This document shows positions 6,120 through 6,718 of a stretch of DNA of 6,718 bases, piece after piece (position 1 is the first letter of the stretch; the number at the start of each line of letters is the position of its first letter). The position numbers were made by a program, and so were the translations under genes. Origin of the DNA: an uncultured Eubacteriales bacterium. GTDB taxonomy: Bacteria > Bacillota > Clostridia > Peptostreptococcales > Anaerovoracaceae. Where the stretch lies: the NCBI GenBank assembly GCA_902797345.1, contig CADBSL010000067.1:1-6718 (forward strand), given 5' to 3'. Below the pieces are notes generated by a model. The model worked only from the letters and a program-made list of their open reading frames with translations, did no database searches and was not told the origin of the DNA.

Positions 6120-6718
6120 ATGACAAAGATCATTTTGCACGGCAGCAGCGGCCGGATGGGCAAGGTCATCCGCCAGATGGCAAAAGACGCTCCGGGCCTG
6201 GAGATCGTTGCCGGTGTGGACGCCTTCCCCGATGAGACCGCGGACTTCCCACAGTTCACAGACATCGCGGACTGCGACGTCCCGGCCGACGTGGTGGTGG
6301 ATTTTTCAAACCACGGCGCCATCCCGGGCCTGACAGACTACTGCCGGAAGAACAAGCTCCCCGTGGTGGTCTGCACCACGGCTTTGACCCCGGAACACAT
6401 CGCCGGACTGGAGGAGGCCTCGAAAGAGATCCCGGTCTTCCGCTCCGCCAATATGAGCCTGGGGATCAACCTGCTGGCCAAGGCCATCCGCGCCATCACC
6501 CCCGCTCTGGAGGACAGCTTCAATGTGGAGATCGTGGAAAAACACCACAACCAGAAGAAGGATTCCCCCAGCGGCACTGCCATTTTGCTGGCAGACGCGG
6601 TGAACGACAGCTGCGAAACGAAAAAGGACTATCTCTATGGTCGTCACGGCGTGACGGATGAATGCAAGATCACGGACCTGGGGATCCACGCCATCCGCGG
6701 CGGCACCATCCCCGGCGA
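6120..6718 (+). CDS. dapB: 4-hydroxy-tetrahydrodipicolinate reductase, N-terminal 199 residues (C-terminus beyond window)
   Basis: Reduces the DapA product with NAD(P)H to tetrahydrodipicolinate, the next step toward diaminopimelate. The nucleotide-binding motif GSSGRMG lies at 8-14. VVDFSNH near 59-65 and VVCTTAL near 83-89 are the family's strand-loop elements. The signature EKHHNQKKDSPSGTA at 140-154 carries the histidine pair H142/H143 and K146, equivalent to E. coli H159/H160 and K163. RGGTIPG at 193-199 starts the motif normally ending in EH; the window stops inside the next codon. Roughly 50-70 residues are missing by comparison with the family's usual 250-270. The ATG follows dapA by only 8 bases, and its ribosome binding site AGGTG (6110-6114) overlaps the dapA stop codon, so translation is probably coupled. 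Which later route to diaminopimelate is used cannot be told from here. Confidence 0.96.
   Translation, partial: MTKIILHGSSGRMGKVIRQMAKDAPGLEIVAGVDAFPDETADFPQFTDIADCDVPADVVVDFSNHGAIPGLTDYCRKNKLPVVVCTTALTPEHIAGLEEASKEIPVFRSANMSLGINLLAKAIRAITPALEDSFNVEIVEKHHNQKKDSPSGTAILLADAVNDSCETKKDYLYGRHGVTDECKITDLGIHAIRGGTIPG

Overview
This window looks like ordinary chromosomal core-gene territory from a GC-rich member of the Bacillota, most likely the Clostridia. That assignment is inferred from protein character, strong AGGAGG-type ribosome binding sites, a TTG start codon, sigma-A-like promoters and AT-rich intergenic DNA between GC-rich genes. I cannot name the genus. I see no mobile element, CRISPR array, tRNA, rRNA or phage gene, and no previously undescribed system.

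The window is organised around a divergent promoter region at about 4022-4200. To the left, on the minus strand, lie hslO (redox chaperone Hsp33, 3125-4021), then a terminator and a new promoter, then uppP (undecaprenyl-diphosphate phosphatase, 2157-2996). These are followed 15 bases later by the N-terminal 713 residues of a membrane-anchored FtsK/SpoIIIE DNA translocase, which runs off the left edge. To the right, on the plus strand, lie asd (4201-5202), dapA (5233-6111) and the first 199 codons of dapB, which runs off the right edge.

asd, dapA and dapB catalyse three steps that directly follow aspartokinase on the route from aspartate to diaminopimelate and lysine. They form a tight operon with gaps of 30 and 8 bases, and asd also feeds threonine and methionine synthesis. 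uppP recycles the lipid carrier that exports peptidoglycan precursors. FtsK pumps chromosomal DNA through the division septum. Most of the window therefore serves cell-wall precursor supply and division, with Hsp33 as the exception.

The regulatory layout is unusually readable. The hslO and asd promoters are back to back, each with a 17-base spacer, and a near-palindrome sits midway between their -35 boxes. The uppP promoter is an extended -10 type immediately after the hslO terminator. The features most worth a second look are that palindrome, an AT-hook-like motif at the start of FtsK together with its long charged linker, and the non-E. coli-like lysine-site residues in DapA.
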